From: Allorhodopirellula solitaria
GTDB taxonomy: Bacteria > Planctomycetota > Planctomycetia > Pirellulales > Pirellulaceae
Assembly (NCBI RefSeq): GCF_007859855.1
Contig: NZ_SJPK01000005.1
Location: 163,429-227,428 of the forward strand
DNA: 64,000 bases
Reading direction: 5' to 3'
Shown here: in pieces, positions 54,498 to 63,910 of the stretch
How the letters are laid out: every line of letters begins with the position of its first letter
Numbering within the stretch: position 1 is the stretch's first letter
The notes under the pieces: generated by a model
The model's database searches: none
Seen by the model: only the letters and a program-made list of their open reading frames with translations
What the model was told of the DNA's origin: nothing
Translations under genes and position numbers: made by a program

Positions 54498-54983
54498 CGA
54501 GGGACGTCGATTTAATGAGTGCAGCTATTCAACTCGGCGTTCTTGAGCCCCAACGGGGCGGCTGTACGAAAGCCCAGGGCATGGGACGTCGATTATATTA
54601 CTGCAGCTTTGCGATTCGTGTTCCGTCCCTATCCACGGGCGTGAGCCAGTGGAATTGGACCCTCCAGGCCGGAGGCCGACACAGGAATTGCCGGTGGCGT
54701 CAGCCACCGGTCTGGATGTTTAACGAACCCACCAAGCCCCGGAGGGGGCGACACAGTTGCCCACCTGTGTCGCCTCCTCCGGGGCTTGCGATTTCTTTGC
54801 CACTCTTTCCGGTGGCTGACGCCACCGGCAGAGGTTGTGTCGGCCTCCGGCCTAAAACAACTGCAATTGCTTGGGCTCACGCCCATGGCTACATCATGCC
54901 GCCGCTTCGCGGCTCAGGACCATGTCGTTCTGAGAGACACCGATCATCAACAGAAGCTTCATTAATAAAATCGACGTCCCTCG
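54498..54983. repeat. Large nested palindromic element between sulfatase and DUF1254 genes
   Basis: A 16-bp perfect inverted repeat (54498-54513 and 54968-54983; CGAGGGACGTCGATTT) bounds the element. Inside, about 45 bp starting at 54664 pair with about 45 bp ending at 54853, including CCGGTGGCGTCAGCCACCGG, and an inner 23-bp pair (54734-54756 with 54765-54787) differs at one base. A further GACGTCGATTATAT copy lies near 54585. The stretch 54424-55056 contains no gene beyond this. Confidence 0.85.
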
Positions 54984-55056
54984 ACATTACACAAGCGACG
55001 CCGGCACCGTCTTCTCACTATTCCTTCTCACCCGCTACTCAACGACTTGCAAAACA

Positions 55057-56514
55057 ATGAAATTGAAACCTCTCTTTTCTGCCCTCGGCATCGCCGGACT
55101 CCTCACCTCATCGCTGGTCGCCCAACAGGTACCCGCTCCCAATAGTTTTGACGATCTGGCCCAACCGTCTGCCGACGTCCAGATGCCCAAGGAGTACGCC
55201 AAGACACTCGCCGCCAGCGCCTACGTTTGGGGCTGGCCGCTGATCAACCAGCACAACCGCCGTGCCAAGATCACTCAGGCGCCCGAACCGTCCCTGATGA
55301 ACGGAACGATCCCCGTCGCCCCAGGCGGTCACCTTGCGATGTTGCACGACTACATCAAGCCCGAGCAGCGTTTCGTAGCGTGCCCGAACCAAGATGTTGT
55401 TTATGGCCTCGGCTACATGTTCCTCGACAAGGAACCCGTCGTTGTGCAGGTGCCTGACTTCGAAGATCGGTTTTGGGTTTACGCCATGTACGACGCTCGC
55501 ACCGACCAGTTCTCCGAACTCGGCGAACCCTACGACACCAAGCCTGGCTTCTATCTTGTCGTCGGCCCGAACTGGGACGGTGAGAAGCCCGAAGGCATCA
55601 CAGCGGTTGTGCAGAGCTCGACCGAGTACGGAATGGTCGTGCCCCGCGTCTTTCAGGATGAGACCGCCGAGGACAAGAAGGCCATCCAACCCTTCATCAA
55701 CCAGGTCGTGATGTATCCGCTCTCCGAGTTTGACGGCCAAATGAAGACGAAGGACTGGAGCCAACTCAAGAGTCTCGACATGGGCGGCACTGGATCGGGC
55801 GGCGAAACACAGTGGGTCGTTCCCGAAAATTTCTTCGACACCTTGGGTGAGGTGCTCGATGTCGTGCCACCACTGCCCGGTGAAGAGGCGCTCTATGCGC
55901 AGCTGCGTCAATTGCTCGCCGTGGCCGATCGCGATCCCGAAATCAAGAAGACCCTCGTGGAGACCGCGATTGAGACCGACAAGAATGTTATCTCTGAGTT
56001 CCTGAGGTGGGAACACAATGGCACGCCAGCGGGAAACCGTTGGAATCGTTCCACCCACAATGCCGAGTGGGGCGTCGACTATTATGACCGCACCGGCACC
56101 GCCCGTTCGAACATCTACGACAACAAGATCGACGAGACACGCTACTACTACACCGACTTTGACTCCGATGGAGAGCAACTCGATGGCTCCAGTTCCTATG
56201 AAGTCACCTTCGCTGCCGGGCAGACGCCGCCCGTCAACGGCTTCTGGTCACTGACCCTTTACGACAAGTCGCATTTCTTCGCACCCAATGAGTTGAACCG
56301 CTTCTCCCTGGGAACCAAGAACAAATCGCTCAAGACCGATGACGATGGTTCGTTGACTCTTTATGTCGGTTCCGAGTCACCAGGCGAAGACAAGGAGTCC
56401 AATTGGCTGCCTGCGCCGCAGGGAACGTTCTGTCTCTACATCCGCGCCTACTGGGGCAAGCCCGCCATCCTCGATGGCACTTGGCAACCGCCCGCCGTCA
56501 AAAAGGTTCACTGA
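55057..56514 (+). CDS. Exported DUF1254/DUF1214 protein (first)
   Basis: 485 residues with a signal peptide ([19 protein letters not shown]). The DUF1254 part has [38 protein letters not shown] and [20 protein letters not shown]. The DUF1214 part has [38 protein letters not shown] and [18 protein letters not shown]. The biochemical function of the family is not established. Its place between sulfatase genes suggests action on the same external substrate or its products. It is separated from the preceding gene by a large palindromic element, so it may have its own promoter. Confidence 0.88.
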   Translation: MKLKPLFSALGIAGLLTSSLVAQQVPAPNSFDDLAQPSADVQMPKEYAKTLAASAYVWGWPLINQHNRRAKITQAPEPSLMNGTIPVAPGGHLAMLHDYIKPEQRFVACPNQDVVYGLGYMFLDKEPVVVQVPDFEDRFWVYAMYDARTDQFSELGEPYDTKPGFYLVVGPNWDGEKPEGITAVVQSSTEYGMVVPRVFQDETAEDKKAIQPFINQVVMYPLSEFDGQMKTKDWSQLKSLDMGGTGSGGETQWVVPENFFDTLGEVLDVVPPLPGEEALYAQLRQLLAVADRDPEIKKTLVETAIETDKNVISEFLRWEHNGTPAGNRWNRSTHNAEWGVDYYDRTGTARSNIYDNKIDETRYYYTDFDSDGEQLDGSSSYEVTFAAGQTPPVNGFWSLTLYDKSHFFAPNELNRFSLGTKNKSLKTDDDGSLTLYVGSESPGEDKESNWLPAPQGTFCLYIRAYWGKPAILDGTWQPPAVKKVH

Positions 56515-56572
56515 CAAGCTAACCGCTAAGCACGTGCATTTATTAAAGACCAGTATCAGGCCGGACATAGAA

Positions 56573-56869
56573 ATGCATTTAAAGCGAATGAAAGAGATTA
56601 GTGCTGCAGCGGTGATCGGAGTACTCGGTGTCTTTAGCGCCCGCGCCGAGGATGCAAAAACGGTAACGCCGGAGAACGATGCGCGAGCAGAAGGTGACTC
56701 CTCGTTCGCCTTCAGCGTGAAAGGTGTCGGATCGAACCTGTTTCGCCATGATCGCTCACTGATCAGACTGGGGCTTTGGGCGGACGACACCACCCCATGG
56801 CAGAGCCGTCCGCGAGCCCGATTCCGCTCCGCTCCATCGGGCTCGCACCCTGCGGAACGCCGCAGGTAG
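56573..56869 (+). CDS. Short exported protein, probably a truncated gene
   Basis: 98 residues from the ATG at 56573. A signal peptide (ISAAAVIGVLGVFSARAED) is followed by about 45 residues that read like the start of an envelope protein (SSFAFSVKGVGSNLFRHDRS). The sequence then turns into a low-quality Arg/Ser/Pro stretch and stops. It looks like the N-terminal remnant of a longer exported protein, perhaps an outer-membrane channel, lost by deletion or frameshift. It lies between the first DUF1254 gene and the second sulfatase. A small expressed protein cannot be excluded. Confidence 0.35.
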   Translation: MHLKRMKEISAAAVIGVLGVFSARAEDAKTVTPENDARAEGDSSFAFSVKGVGSNLFRHDRSLIRLGLWADDTTPWQSRPRARFRSAPSGSHPAERRR

Positions 56870-56958
56870 ACTAGGTGTTTTACAGTTAAAGATTTATCCC
56901 CCCCCTTTCAACAGCGTCCTCGGGCGCCACACGCAAAAAGCAAATTCCTGGCAGACAT

Positions 56959-59337
56959 ATGAAAATCACCATCAAATCAACCTTAATGGCAGGGGTGTTC
57001 GCACTCTGTGCCAGCCCCGTCTTGGCGGAAACGCCTGATCGTACTCGACTCCCAATCCCCGATGTGGAGCCCAAGGGCTATACACAGCTCGATGTAAGAG
57101 AGGTGCAACGTCCTGAACCCTATGAAGAACTTCGTCCTCCTGAAGGAGCACCTAACGTACTCGTCGTCATGCTTGATGACGTTGGCTACAGCCAGTCATC
57201 ATTATTCGGTGGTCTGGTAGACATGCCAACCTTGGATTCAATCGCAAATCAAGGCTTGGTTTACAACAATTTCCACACGACAGCAGTCTGTTCAGCTACT
57301 CGAACTGCGTTGCTAACAGGTCGTAATCATCACCAAAATAACATGAGCTCTATCGCAGAGACTGCAACGGCCTTCCCCGGCAGTACCGGCATGAGGCCAA
57401 ATTACATTGCGGCCTTGCCGAAAATCCTGAAATACAATGGTTACAAAACAGCAATGTTTGGCAAGAATCACGAGATTCCACCCTGGCAAACCGGCCCGGC
57501 CGCGAACCAAAAGCTATGGCCCAGCCAAGTAGGATTCGAAAAGTTCTACGGGTTCTTTGGCGGTGAAACTGACCAATATCAACCAGTCCTCGTTGATGGT
57601 GTTACGCGAATCAAAACACCCCGCACGAAAGACTATCATTTCACAACCGATATGACTGACCAAACTATCTCTTGGTTGGATCTGCAGTATAGCTACAACC
57701 CGGATACGCCATTTTTTGCATACTATGCGCCAGGAGCTACCCATGCCCCTCACCAAGCCCCCAAAGAATGGATAGACAAGTACAAGGGCAAGTTCGATAT
57801 GGGCTGGGATCAACTGCGTGAAGATGTCTACAATCGCCAAAAGCAAATGGGCATCATTCCCCAGGATACGGTTCTGCCGTCTATGCCGGATGGGGTTCCC
57901 CGCTGGAACTCGCTGACCGAAGATGAGAAGAGAATCTTCGCCCGCCAGATGGAAGTGTTTGCAGGGTTCCTTGCTCACACAGATCATGAAATTGGCCGAG
58001 TAATCGACAGCCTGAAGAAAACAGGACAGTTTGACAACACATTGATTTTCTATATTGTCGGTGACAATGGCGCCAGCGCTGAAGGCAATCGCAATGGTAG
58101 TTTCAACTCATTGTCTTTCTACAATGGAGTTGAGGAAGACCCGCAGTTCATCCTTGACAACCTGGCCAAACTGGGCAGCAGAGACAGCTTTGGGCACTAT
58201 GCGAAAGGCTGGGCTATTGCCGGTGATGCACCATTTGCTTGGATGAAAGGGACTGCTTCTGATTTTGGTGGCTCCGGTAATGGCATGGCGATAAGCTGGC
58301 CTAGCGGCATCAAAAAAGACAAAGACACCATTCGCAGCCAATGGACTCATGTCACTGATATCACGCCAACCATTCTTGATGCCGCTCATCTCCCTCAACC
58401 CACGGAGGTTGATGGCGTAAAGCAGATTTCAATGGCGGGCAAGAGTTTCACGAATTCGTTCAACGACCCGAAGGCTAAGAGCAAGCATACGACACAATAT
58501 TTCGAACTCGCCGGCAACCGCGCAATTTATAGCGATGGATGGTTTGCTCGCGTGATTCATTGGCCGCTTTGGGAGGACGCTAAGAAATTCAGCACTCTCC
58601 AGGATGACACATGGGAACTGTTTGACGTAAGCAAGGATTTTGCTTTGGCAAATGATGTGGCAGATGAGTATCCGGAAAAACTGAAGAGCATGAAGGAGCT
58701 GTTCGACAAGGAAGCGACTAAGTATCACGTGTACCCATTGGATGACCGAACTCTCGAGCGTATGAATGCTGAAATTGCAGGTCGTCCCGACGCAATGTTT
58801 GGCAAAAAGACGTTGACTCTCTACTCCGGTGCAACGGGCATTCCTGAGAACTCGTTTCTCAACATCAAAAACAAGTCATTTGACCTGACGGCAAGAATAA
58901 CAACTGCGAATGCACAAGAAACGCATGGTGTTATCATCGCCCAGGGCGGAAACTTTGCTGGCTGGTCCTTGTACGTCCAGGACGGTACCCCAACGTTCGA
59001 ATACAATTGGTTGGGCTACGAATACACTCCAGTCACCAGCAGTGCTAAGCTCAAGAAGGGCGACAATGAAATTGTTGTCAAATTTCGTTACGACGAAAAT
59101 GGCGAAGGCGGTGAGGGCAACAATGTCGGCCTTGGCAAAGGCGGCAATGCTTACCTGTACCTCAATGGTGAGCAAGTAGCGCAGGAGTTCATCTCTAATA
59201 CCATCAGTAGTCTGTATTCATTAGATGACGGTGTCGGCGTAGGTGAAGATGAAGGTGGTGCTGTCAGCAAAGAGTACCAAGCCCCGTTTGTTTTCAACCA
59301 AGACATTGAAAGCGTTACAACCACTATCGTTGAGTGA
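56959..59337 (+). CDS. Exported arylsulfatase-like protein, motif CSATR
   Basis: 792 residues with a signal peptide (STLMAGVFALCASPVLAE). Metal ligands are in VVMLDDVGYSQSSLFGG, active-site Cys111 in CSATRTALLTGRNHH, then FGKNHEIPPW, ATHAPHQAP and VGDNGASAEGN. CSATR fits the C-x-A-x-R variant used by some maturation enzymes. The C-terminal lectin-like domain (FDLTARITTANAQETHGVII) parallels that of the sulfatase at 52051, so the two are diverged paralogues. The DNA is visibly richer in A and T, with codons such as AAA, GAA and AAT used more than in the flanking genes, which suggests transfer from another lineage. Confidence 0.93.
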   Translation: MKITIKSTLMAGVFALCASPVLAETPDRTRLPIPDVEPKGYTQLDVREVQRPEPYEELRPPEGAPNVLVVMLDDVGYSQSSLFGGLVDMPTLDSIANQGLVYNNFHTTAVCSATRTALLTGRNHHQNNMSSIAETATAFPGSTGMRPNYIAALPKILKYNGYKTAMFGKNHEIPPWQTGPAANQKLWPSQVGFEKFYGFFGGETDQYQPVLVDGVTRIKTPRTKDYHFTTDMTDQTISWLDLQYSYNPDTPFFAYYAPGATHAPHQAPKEWIDKYKGKFDMGWDQLREDVYNRQKQMGIIPQDTVLPSMPDGVPRWNSLTEDEKRIFARQMEVFAGFLAHTDHEIGRVIDSLKKTGQFDNTLIFYIVGDNGASAEGNRNGSFNSLSFYNGVEEDPQFILDNLAKLGSRDSFGHYAKGWAIAGDAPFAWMKGTASDFGGSGNGMAISWPSGIKKDKDTIRSQWTHVTDITPTILDAAHLPQPTEVDGVKQISMAGKSFTNSFNDPKAKSKHTTQYFELAGNRAIYSDGWFARVIHWPLWEDAKKFSTLQDDTWELFDVSKDFALANDVADEYPEKLKSMKELFDKEATKYHVYPLDDRTLERMNAEIAGRPDAMFGKKTLTLYSGATGIPENSFLNIKNKSFDLTARITTANAQETHGVIIAQGGNFAGWSLYVQDGTPTFEYNWLGYEYTPVTSSAKLKKGDNEIVVKFRYDENGEGGEGNNVGLGKGGNAYLYLNGEQVAQEFISNTISSLYSLDDGVGVGEDEGGAVSKEYQAPFVFNQDIESVTTTIVE

Positions 59338-59398
59338 ATTAACTCTACACTATTGAACCAAGCAAAATGCTTTTTTCCTAGCTAACTGGAAGATACAA

Positions 59399-61096
59399 AT
59401 GAAAACGAAACTAACTCGCCTGCCGGCAATTGCCCTGACTGCGCTCTGTCTTGGACAGCCCGTGGCAGCGCAGGATGTCGATTACGCCAATCAGCCCGCG
59501 AACCCGCGTGGCTCGACTGACGGCGCAACGACTGCCCCCGGTTTTTCCCATCCAAACCAATATCTGCATGTTCAGGCGACACAGATCGCTGATAACATGG
59601 AGCCGGTTATCATCCATCAGGATGATGTCGATCAGGCCCGGCAGAAGTTGGCCGATTTTGAAAAACGAACCGGCCAGAAGCCGAATATTCTGTTCTTCCT
59701 GACCGACGACGTGGGCTGGATGGACTTTGGCTTTAATGGTGGTGGTATCGCGGTGGGCAATGATACGCCAAATCTCGACCAGCTCGCGGCCAAGGGCTTG
59801 ATCCTGACCTCGGCGTATTCCACGCCGTCCTGCACGCCTACTCGCGCAACGGTCATGACGGGGCAGAATCCTTTGCATCACGGCCTTCTGCGTCCGCCGA
59901 TGTATGGTGAACCTGGCGGGCTGGGTGGCGTAGAAACGGTCGCCTCCATCCTGAAGAAGTTAGGATACGCGACACAGGGTGTCGGCAAGTGGCATATGGG
60001 CGAGGTCGAAGGCTCCGTTCCAAACGATGTCGGCTTTGACGACTACTACGGCTTTCTCGGGGTGTCGGACATGTACACCGAATGGCGTGATGTCTACGTC
60101 AACCCGGAAATCGCGCTCAGCCCCGAGCGGATGAAGTACATGACGGAATTGAACTTCAATCATTACAACGTCCATGCCACGCCCAAAGATGGCATTGAAA
60201 ACGTCTACGAAATCGATCTGGAGTCAATCAAGAACCTCGATCAGGACTGGGCACGCTACTCCGAAGAGTTCATCGACTCACAGGCCGACACAGATCAGCC
60301 ATGGTTCCTGTATCACGGGACACGCGGTGCGCATTTCGACAACTACCCGAATGATGACTACGCAGGTAAGTCACGGGCTCGAAACAGCTATTCGGACACG
60401 ATTGTCGAGCTCGATGATATTTTCGGACGATTGCTGGCAAAGCTTGAAAAAACCGGTCAGTTGGAGAACACCTTCATCTTTGTAGGCTCCGACAACGGTC
60501 CCGAACAGGAAGTGGCGCCTTACGGTCGCTCGCCTTTCCGTGGTGGCAAAGGTTCGACCTGGGAGGGCGGAACACGCGTCCCGACCTTCTTCTACTGGAA
60601 GGGCATGATCGAGCCGCGTAAGTCCGAGGGTCTGTTCTTCTATGGGGACCTATTCAATACGGCCTTGTCGCTGGCCGGTGCGCCGGGCACGGAGGTCACA
60701 AAATACCTCCCCAAAGACCGGTATGTTGACGGCATCGATCAGACGGCCTTCCTTTTGGCCGATGAGGGCCAGTCGGCGCGAAAGAGCATGATCTACACGA
60801 TGAACGCGCATCTTGCAGCCATCCGTATGGATGAGTTCAAGTTTCACATGGTCGTTCAGTTGCAGGATGCGATTTTCTCTCAGGGTCTCAAAGGCGGATT
60901 CAGCGGTGCCATCGTCTCAGAAACGGGCGGCACAACCATGGTGAATCTCTACGAGAATCCGCAGGAAAACCTTAACATCGGCAATCGTTATCTCCCGATT
61001 GTCACTCTGATGGGCCAAGAGGCAAGCCGCTATATGGGGGTTCTTAAGAAGTATCCGCCCAATATCACGGTGGCGATGCCCGGCAGCAGCAAGTGA
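59399..61096 (+). CDS. Exported sulfatase, motif CTPTR
   Basis: 565 residues with a signal peptide (LPAIALTALCLGQPVAAQD). The core is shorter than the other two and lacks the lectin-like domain. Metal ligands are in LFFLTDDVGWMDFGFNG, Cys145 in the canonical CTPTRATVMTGQNPLHHG, then VGKWHMGEVE, HGTRGAHFDNY and VGSDNGPEQE, with GGKGSTWEGGTRVPTFFYW. It should be converted to formylglycine and be active. It belongs to a different branch from the paralogues at 52051 and 56959. GGAAG precedes the ATG; the gap to the preceding gene is 61 bp, consistent with a shared transcript. Confidence 0.94.
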   Translation: MKTKLTRLPAIALTALCLGQPVAAQDVDYANQPANPRGSTDGATTAPGFSHPNQYLHVQATQIADNMEPVIIHQDDVDQARQKLADFEKRTGQKPNILFFLTDDVGWMDFGFNGGGIAVGNDTPNLDQLAAKGLILTSAYSTPSCTPTRATVMTGQNPLHHGLLRPPMYGEPGGLGGVETVASILKKLGYATQGVGKWHMGEVEGSVPNDVGFDDYYGFLGVSDMYTEWRDVYVNPEIALSPERMKYMTELNFNHYNVHATPKDGIENVYEIDLESIKNLDQDWARYSEEFIDSQADTDQPWFLYHGTRGAHFDNYPNDDYAGKSRARNSYSDTIVELDDIFGRLLAKLEKTGQLENTFIFVGSDNGPEQEVAPYGRSPFRGGKGSTWEGGTRVPTFFYWKGMIEPRKSEGLFFYGDLFNTALSLAGAPGTEVTKYLPKDRYVDGIDQTAFLLADEGQSARKSMIYTMNAHLAAIRMDEFKFHMVVQLQDAIFSQGLKGGFSGAIVSETGGTTMVNLYENPQENLNIGNRYLPIVTLMGQEASRYMGVLKKYPPNITVAMPGSSK

Positions 61097-61173
61097 TCAC
61101 GAAAAGTTCGTCATAGACAGGTGTTTTGCCAGCGGTGGTTTCTCGTAGACGAAGTTACCGCTGGCGCGCTTTC

Positions 61174-61236
61174 GATTATCGCGAACCTTTCGATTTCCAA
61201 GGCAAGCTCGGCGAAGTCAAAGTGACCCTGAAATAG
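61174..61236 (+). pseudogene. Orphan C-terminal stub of an arylsulfatase
   Basis: Twenty codons and a stop read DYREPFDFQG followed by KLGEVKVTLK. This matches the last 20 residues of the sulfatase at 52051 (DYREPFDFQG, then TLGEVVVSLK), with many silent differences. No sulfatase body precedes it. It is the residue of a deleted or recombined gene of the CTSTR type. Confidence 0.85.
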
Positions 61237-61348
61237 TCGCTCGAGAACAAGCCTTCAATCCGGCGTCGGGTTCACCAAGCGAATCCGGCGCCTTGTTTCC
61301 AGTTCCATCCACTGAGTCAATCGACGTTCCAACTGAATAGGCAAACCA

Positions 61349-62716
61349 ATGAAACAACTACTACTATCCGCATTGGCCGGGCTCTTTGCGCTCTGCGGCA
61401 ATCTCCACGCGGCCGACGCGCCGACTCCGGAACAGGCCCGGGAAATCGCCAAGCAGGCGTATTTCTTCGCCTATCCCGTGGTGATGGACTACCGCACCAT
61501 GTATGCGCAAGCCATCAAGGGTGATCGCGAGTTCGGCAAGTGGATCCATCTCGGACTCTCGAAACCGTCCGACACCGACATCGTCACGCCGAACAACGAC
61601 ACCCCCTATTCGTATGCCTGGCTCGACCTCCGCGCCGAACCCTGGGTGCTCACCGTGCCGAAGGTAGAACCCAAGCGTTTCATCACCAGTCAGTGGAACG
61701 ACATGTTCGGCTTCGTGGTCGACAATGCCGGTTCGGTTAACGACGGCAACGACGTCGTCAAAGTTCTGCTCGCCTCCCCATCGTGGAAAGGGGACATCCC
61801 CGAGGGGGTCGATCGGGTCATCCAGGGCGAGAGCGACCTGCTCGGATCCCTGACCCGCACTCAAGTCATTGGCGGCGAATCCGACATGCCTCGCGTTAGT
61901 GAGATCCAGCAAGGCTACAAGCTCCAGCCGCTTAGCGCCTACACCGGCGGCAAAGCGCCTGCGGCCGCTCCTGCAGTCGATTGGCCAGCCTGGACCGAAG
62001 GTGATGAGGAGACCTTGAAATACTGGGATTATTTCAGCTTCGTGCTGCCCTTCATCACACGCAACGCCGACGATCAGCCGCTGTATGACCAGCTGGCCTC
62101 GCTCGGCATGAGCGCCGAAGGCGGATGGAAAACTGCGGATCTCGACGCCGCCACCCAGACCGCGCTGAAAGCCGGAATCGATGACGCCCGCGCTGAAATG
62201 AAGAAACTCGGCGAAGGGGATCTCGATGCCAATAAGCTCTTTGGCCCACGCAAGCTTCTGGGCACCCGCTACCGCGACCGTGCCATGGGTGTCTACATGG
62301 GGATCTTTGCCAACACCTCCGACCAGTCTTTCTATATCTCGATGCCGGCAGATTCGAAAGGGCAGCCGCTCGACGGTTCCAAAAACTCCTACACCCTGAC
62401 CTTCACCAAGGAGAATCTTCCTCCGGTGGAATACTTCTGGTCGATCACGCTCTACAACCTGCCTCAGCGCTTCCTCGTGGAGAACCCGATCAAACGCTAC
62501 TCAATCGGCAGCGCCACCCCCGGACTGAAGTATGAAGACGACGGCTCGCTGATCATTCACGTCTCCGCCGAATCACCCGGCAAGGATCTGGAAAGCAACT
62601 GGCTCCCCGCCCCGAAAACCCCGTTTTGGACTGTGCTTCGCAGCTACGGCCCTGACGAGGCGATCATCAAGGGCACCTACAACACCCCGGCTTACCAGCC
62701 GACTCCGGTGAAGTAA
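61349..62716 (+). CDS. Exported DUF1254/DUF1214 protein (second)
   Basis: 455 residues with a signal peptide (LLLSALAGLFALCGNLHAAD). The DUF1254 part has QAYFFAYPVVMDYRTMYAQ and TPNNDTPYSYAWLDLRAEPW; the DUF1214 part has LPPVEYFWSITLYNLPQRFL, EDDGSLIIHVSAESPGKDLE and SNWLPAPKTPFWTVLRSYG. It differs clearly from the paralogue at 55057, so it is not a local tandem copy. Family function is unknown. It closes the sulfatase island, directly after the orphan sulfatase stub. Confidence 0.9.
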   Translation: MKQLLLSALAGLFALCGNLHAADAPTPEQAREIAKQAYFFAYPVVMDYRTMYAQAIKGDREFGKWIHLGLSKPSDTDIVTPNNDTPYSYAWLDLRAEPWVLTVPKVEPKRFITSQWNDMFGFVVDNAGSVNDGNDVVKVLLASPSWKGDIPEGVDRVIQGESDLLGSLTRTQVIGGESDMPRVSEIQQGYKLQPLSAYTGGKAPAAAPAVDWPAWTEGDEETLKYWDYFSFVLPFITRNADDQPLYDQLASLGMSAEGGWKTADLDAATQTALKAGIDDARAEMKKLGEGDLDANKLFGPRKLLGTRYRDRAMGVYMGIFANTSDQSFYISMPADSKGQPLDGSKNSYTLTFTKENLPPVEYFWSITLYNLPQRFLVENPIKRYSIGSATPGLKYEDDGSLIIHVSAESPGKDLESNWLPAPKTPFWTVLRSYGPDEAIIKGTYNTPAYQPTPVK

Positions 62717-62891
62717 TCAGATTCATCAATCCTGAAGAACGGCGTCAGGTTGACATCGGCGGTGAATGACACTCGTGCTGAGAACTGCCACGACGCAATA
62801 TTGACGTCAAAAACGAATACGTTGTTACTCTACTTGTTGGATCGCTTTTCTGCGATTCAATGATTTCTCGACTTCCAATAAGAAGGACAAA

Positions 62892-63395
62892 ATGATGGCT
62901 AATCTCGTTGTCGTCGGTTATGACGATCAATTCAAGGCAGAAGAGGTGCGGCTTGCACTGGTGAAGATGCAGCAAGACTATTTGGTCGACCTGGAGGATG
63001 CGGTCGTCGCCGTGAAGACCGAAAAAGGAAAGGTCAAACTGCACCAGCCGGTGAGCCTGACCGGCACGGGAGCCGCCTATGGTGGACTGTGGGGCACGCT
63101 GATCGGCTGCTTTTTCTTCAATCCATTTGCTCCCTTGATTGGGGCTGCGGTAGGAGCCGCCACCGGTGGCCTCTCGGGTGCACTTTCGGATATCGGGATC
63201 GAGGACGGCTTTATGAAACAAATCGCTGGCCAATTAGAACCGGGGCGTTCCGCCTTGTTCGTGCTCGTTCGAAAGGCCACTCCTGATAAAGTTCTGGAGG
63301 AACTCAAGGGATACGGCGGCACGATTCTGCAGACGTCCCTGACACACGAGCAGGAGGAAAAACTGCAGTCGGCACTCGATAAGGCCAAGAGCTAG
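62892..63395 (+). CDS. DUF1269 family membrane protein
   Basis: 167 residues; an ATG one codon downstream is equally good. It opens with LVVVGYDDQFKAEEVRLALV, followed by DAVVAVKTEKGKVKLHQPV, a Gly-rich hydrophobic hairpin (AAYGGLWGTLIGCFFFNPFA, PLIGAAVGAATGGLSGAL) and GIEDGFMKQIAGQLEPGRSA, all typical of DUF1269. The function is unknown. AAGGAC lies before the start. A short ORF 100 bp downstream begins with a similar type of N-terminus. Confidence 0.9.
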   Translation: MMANLVVVGYDDQFKAEEVRLALVKMQQDYLVDLEDAVVAVKTEKGKVKLHQPVSLTGTGAAYGGLWGTLIGCFFFNPFAPLIGAAVGAATGGLSGALSDIGIEDGFMKQIAGQLEPGRSALFVLVRKATPDKVLEELKGYGGTILQTSLTHEQEEKLQSALDKAKS

Positions 63396-63497
63396 CCTGC
63401 AGCGTGATGGCAGGCCAGTACCGATGAAGGGCGTAAGTTCCACACGGAATTGCGCCCGCGATCTCAGTATTTGCAAGTCAATCATGGAAAAATCACA

Positions 63498-63629
63498 ATG
63501 GATGATCTCATTAACTTGACCGTCTGTGCGGCAACGTATGACGGCGTCGACTCAGCCGAAGCGGACTACGATGCCGTCAAGTCGATGTACAAGGACCTCG
63601 ACCTGATGGATACATTCGACGCGGTCTAG
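63498..63629 (+). CDS. Very short ORF, possibly a truncated DUF1269-like protein
   Basis: 43 residues: MDDLINLTVCAATYDGVDSA then EADYDAVKSMYKDLDLMDTF. The pattern, a beta strand followed by a helix with DYDAVK, resembles the first ferredoxin-like unit of DUF1269-type proteins, which continue further. The TAG at 63627 ends it early. It may be a gene fragment or a real mini-protein. Confidence 0.4.
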   Translation: MDDLINLTVCAATYDGVDSAEADYDAVKSMYKDLDLMDTFDAV

Positions 63630-63704
63630 ACCGCCGTGTCACCGGGAAGCTCGATCAACGCGGTATGCATTGGTGCTCCGCGTTGATCTTTTTGAATCGG
63701 ACGC

Positions 63705-63848
63705 ATGGAAATTAGCGTTCACTATCGGAGACAAGCTAACGCGCAGTGGGCGCGATGGCTGCTGCGGTTTCTAAGACGCATCGCGGCAAAACTGCAAAAC
63801 CGCCTCGACGAGTGCAAGACGGATCTGGAACTACGTCTGAGCAGGTAA
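63705..63848 (+). CDS. Very short basic ORF
   Basis: 47 residues, rich in Arg and aromatic residues at the start (HYRRQANAQWARWLLRFLRR) with an amphipathic helical tail. No family recognised. It could be a small cytoplasmic or membrane-associating peptide, or chance. The spacing between the neighbouring short ORFs suits a small gene. Confidence 0.3.
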   Translation: MEISVHYRRQANAQWARWLLRFLRRIAAKLQNRLDECKTDLELRLSR

Positions 63849-63910
63849 GTGTAGTTTTTTATTTTTTATCGACGACGACTTCGGATATCAATCTAAAAAG
63901 GACCGCTCAG

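Noticed and set aside
55108-56178. A 356-residue minus-strand frame
   Set aside because: It is a mirror of the first DUF1254 gene, whose plus-strand motifs and signal peptide are unambiguous.
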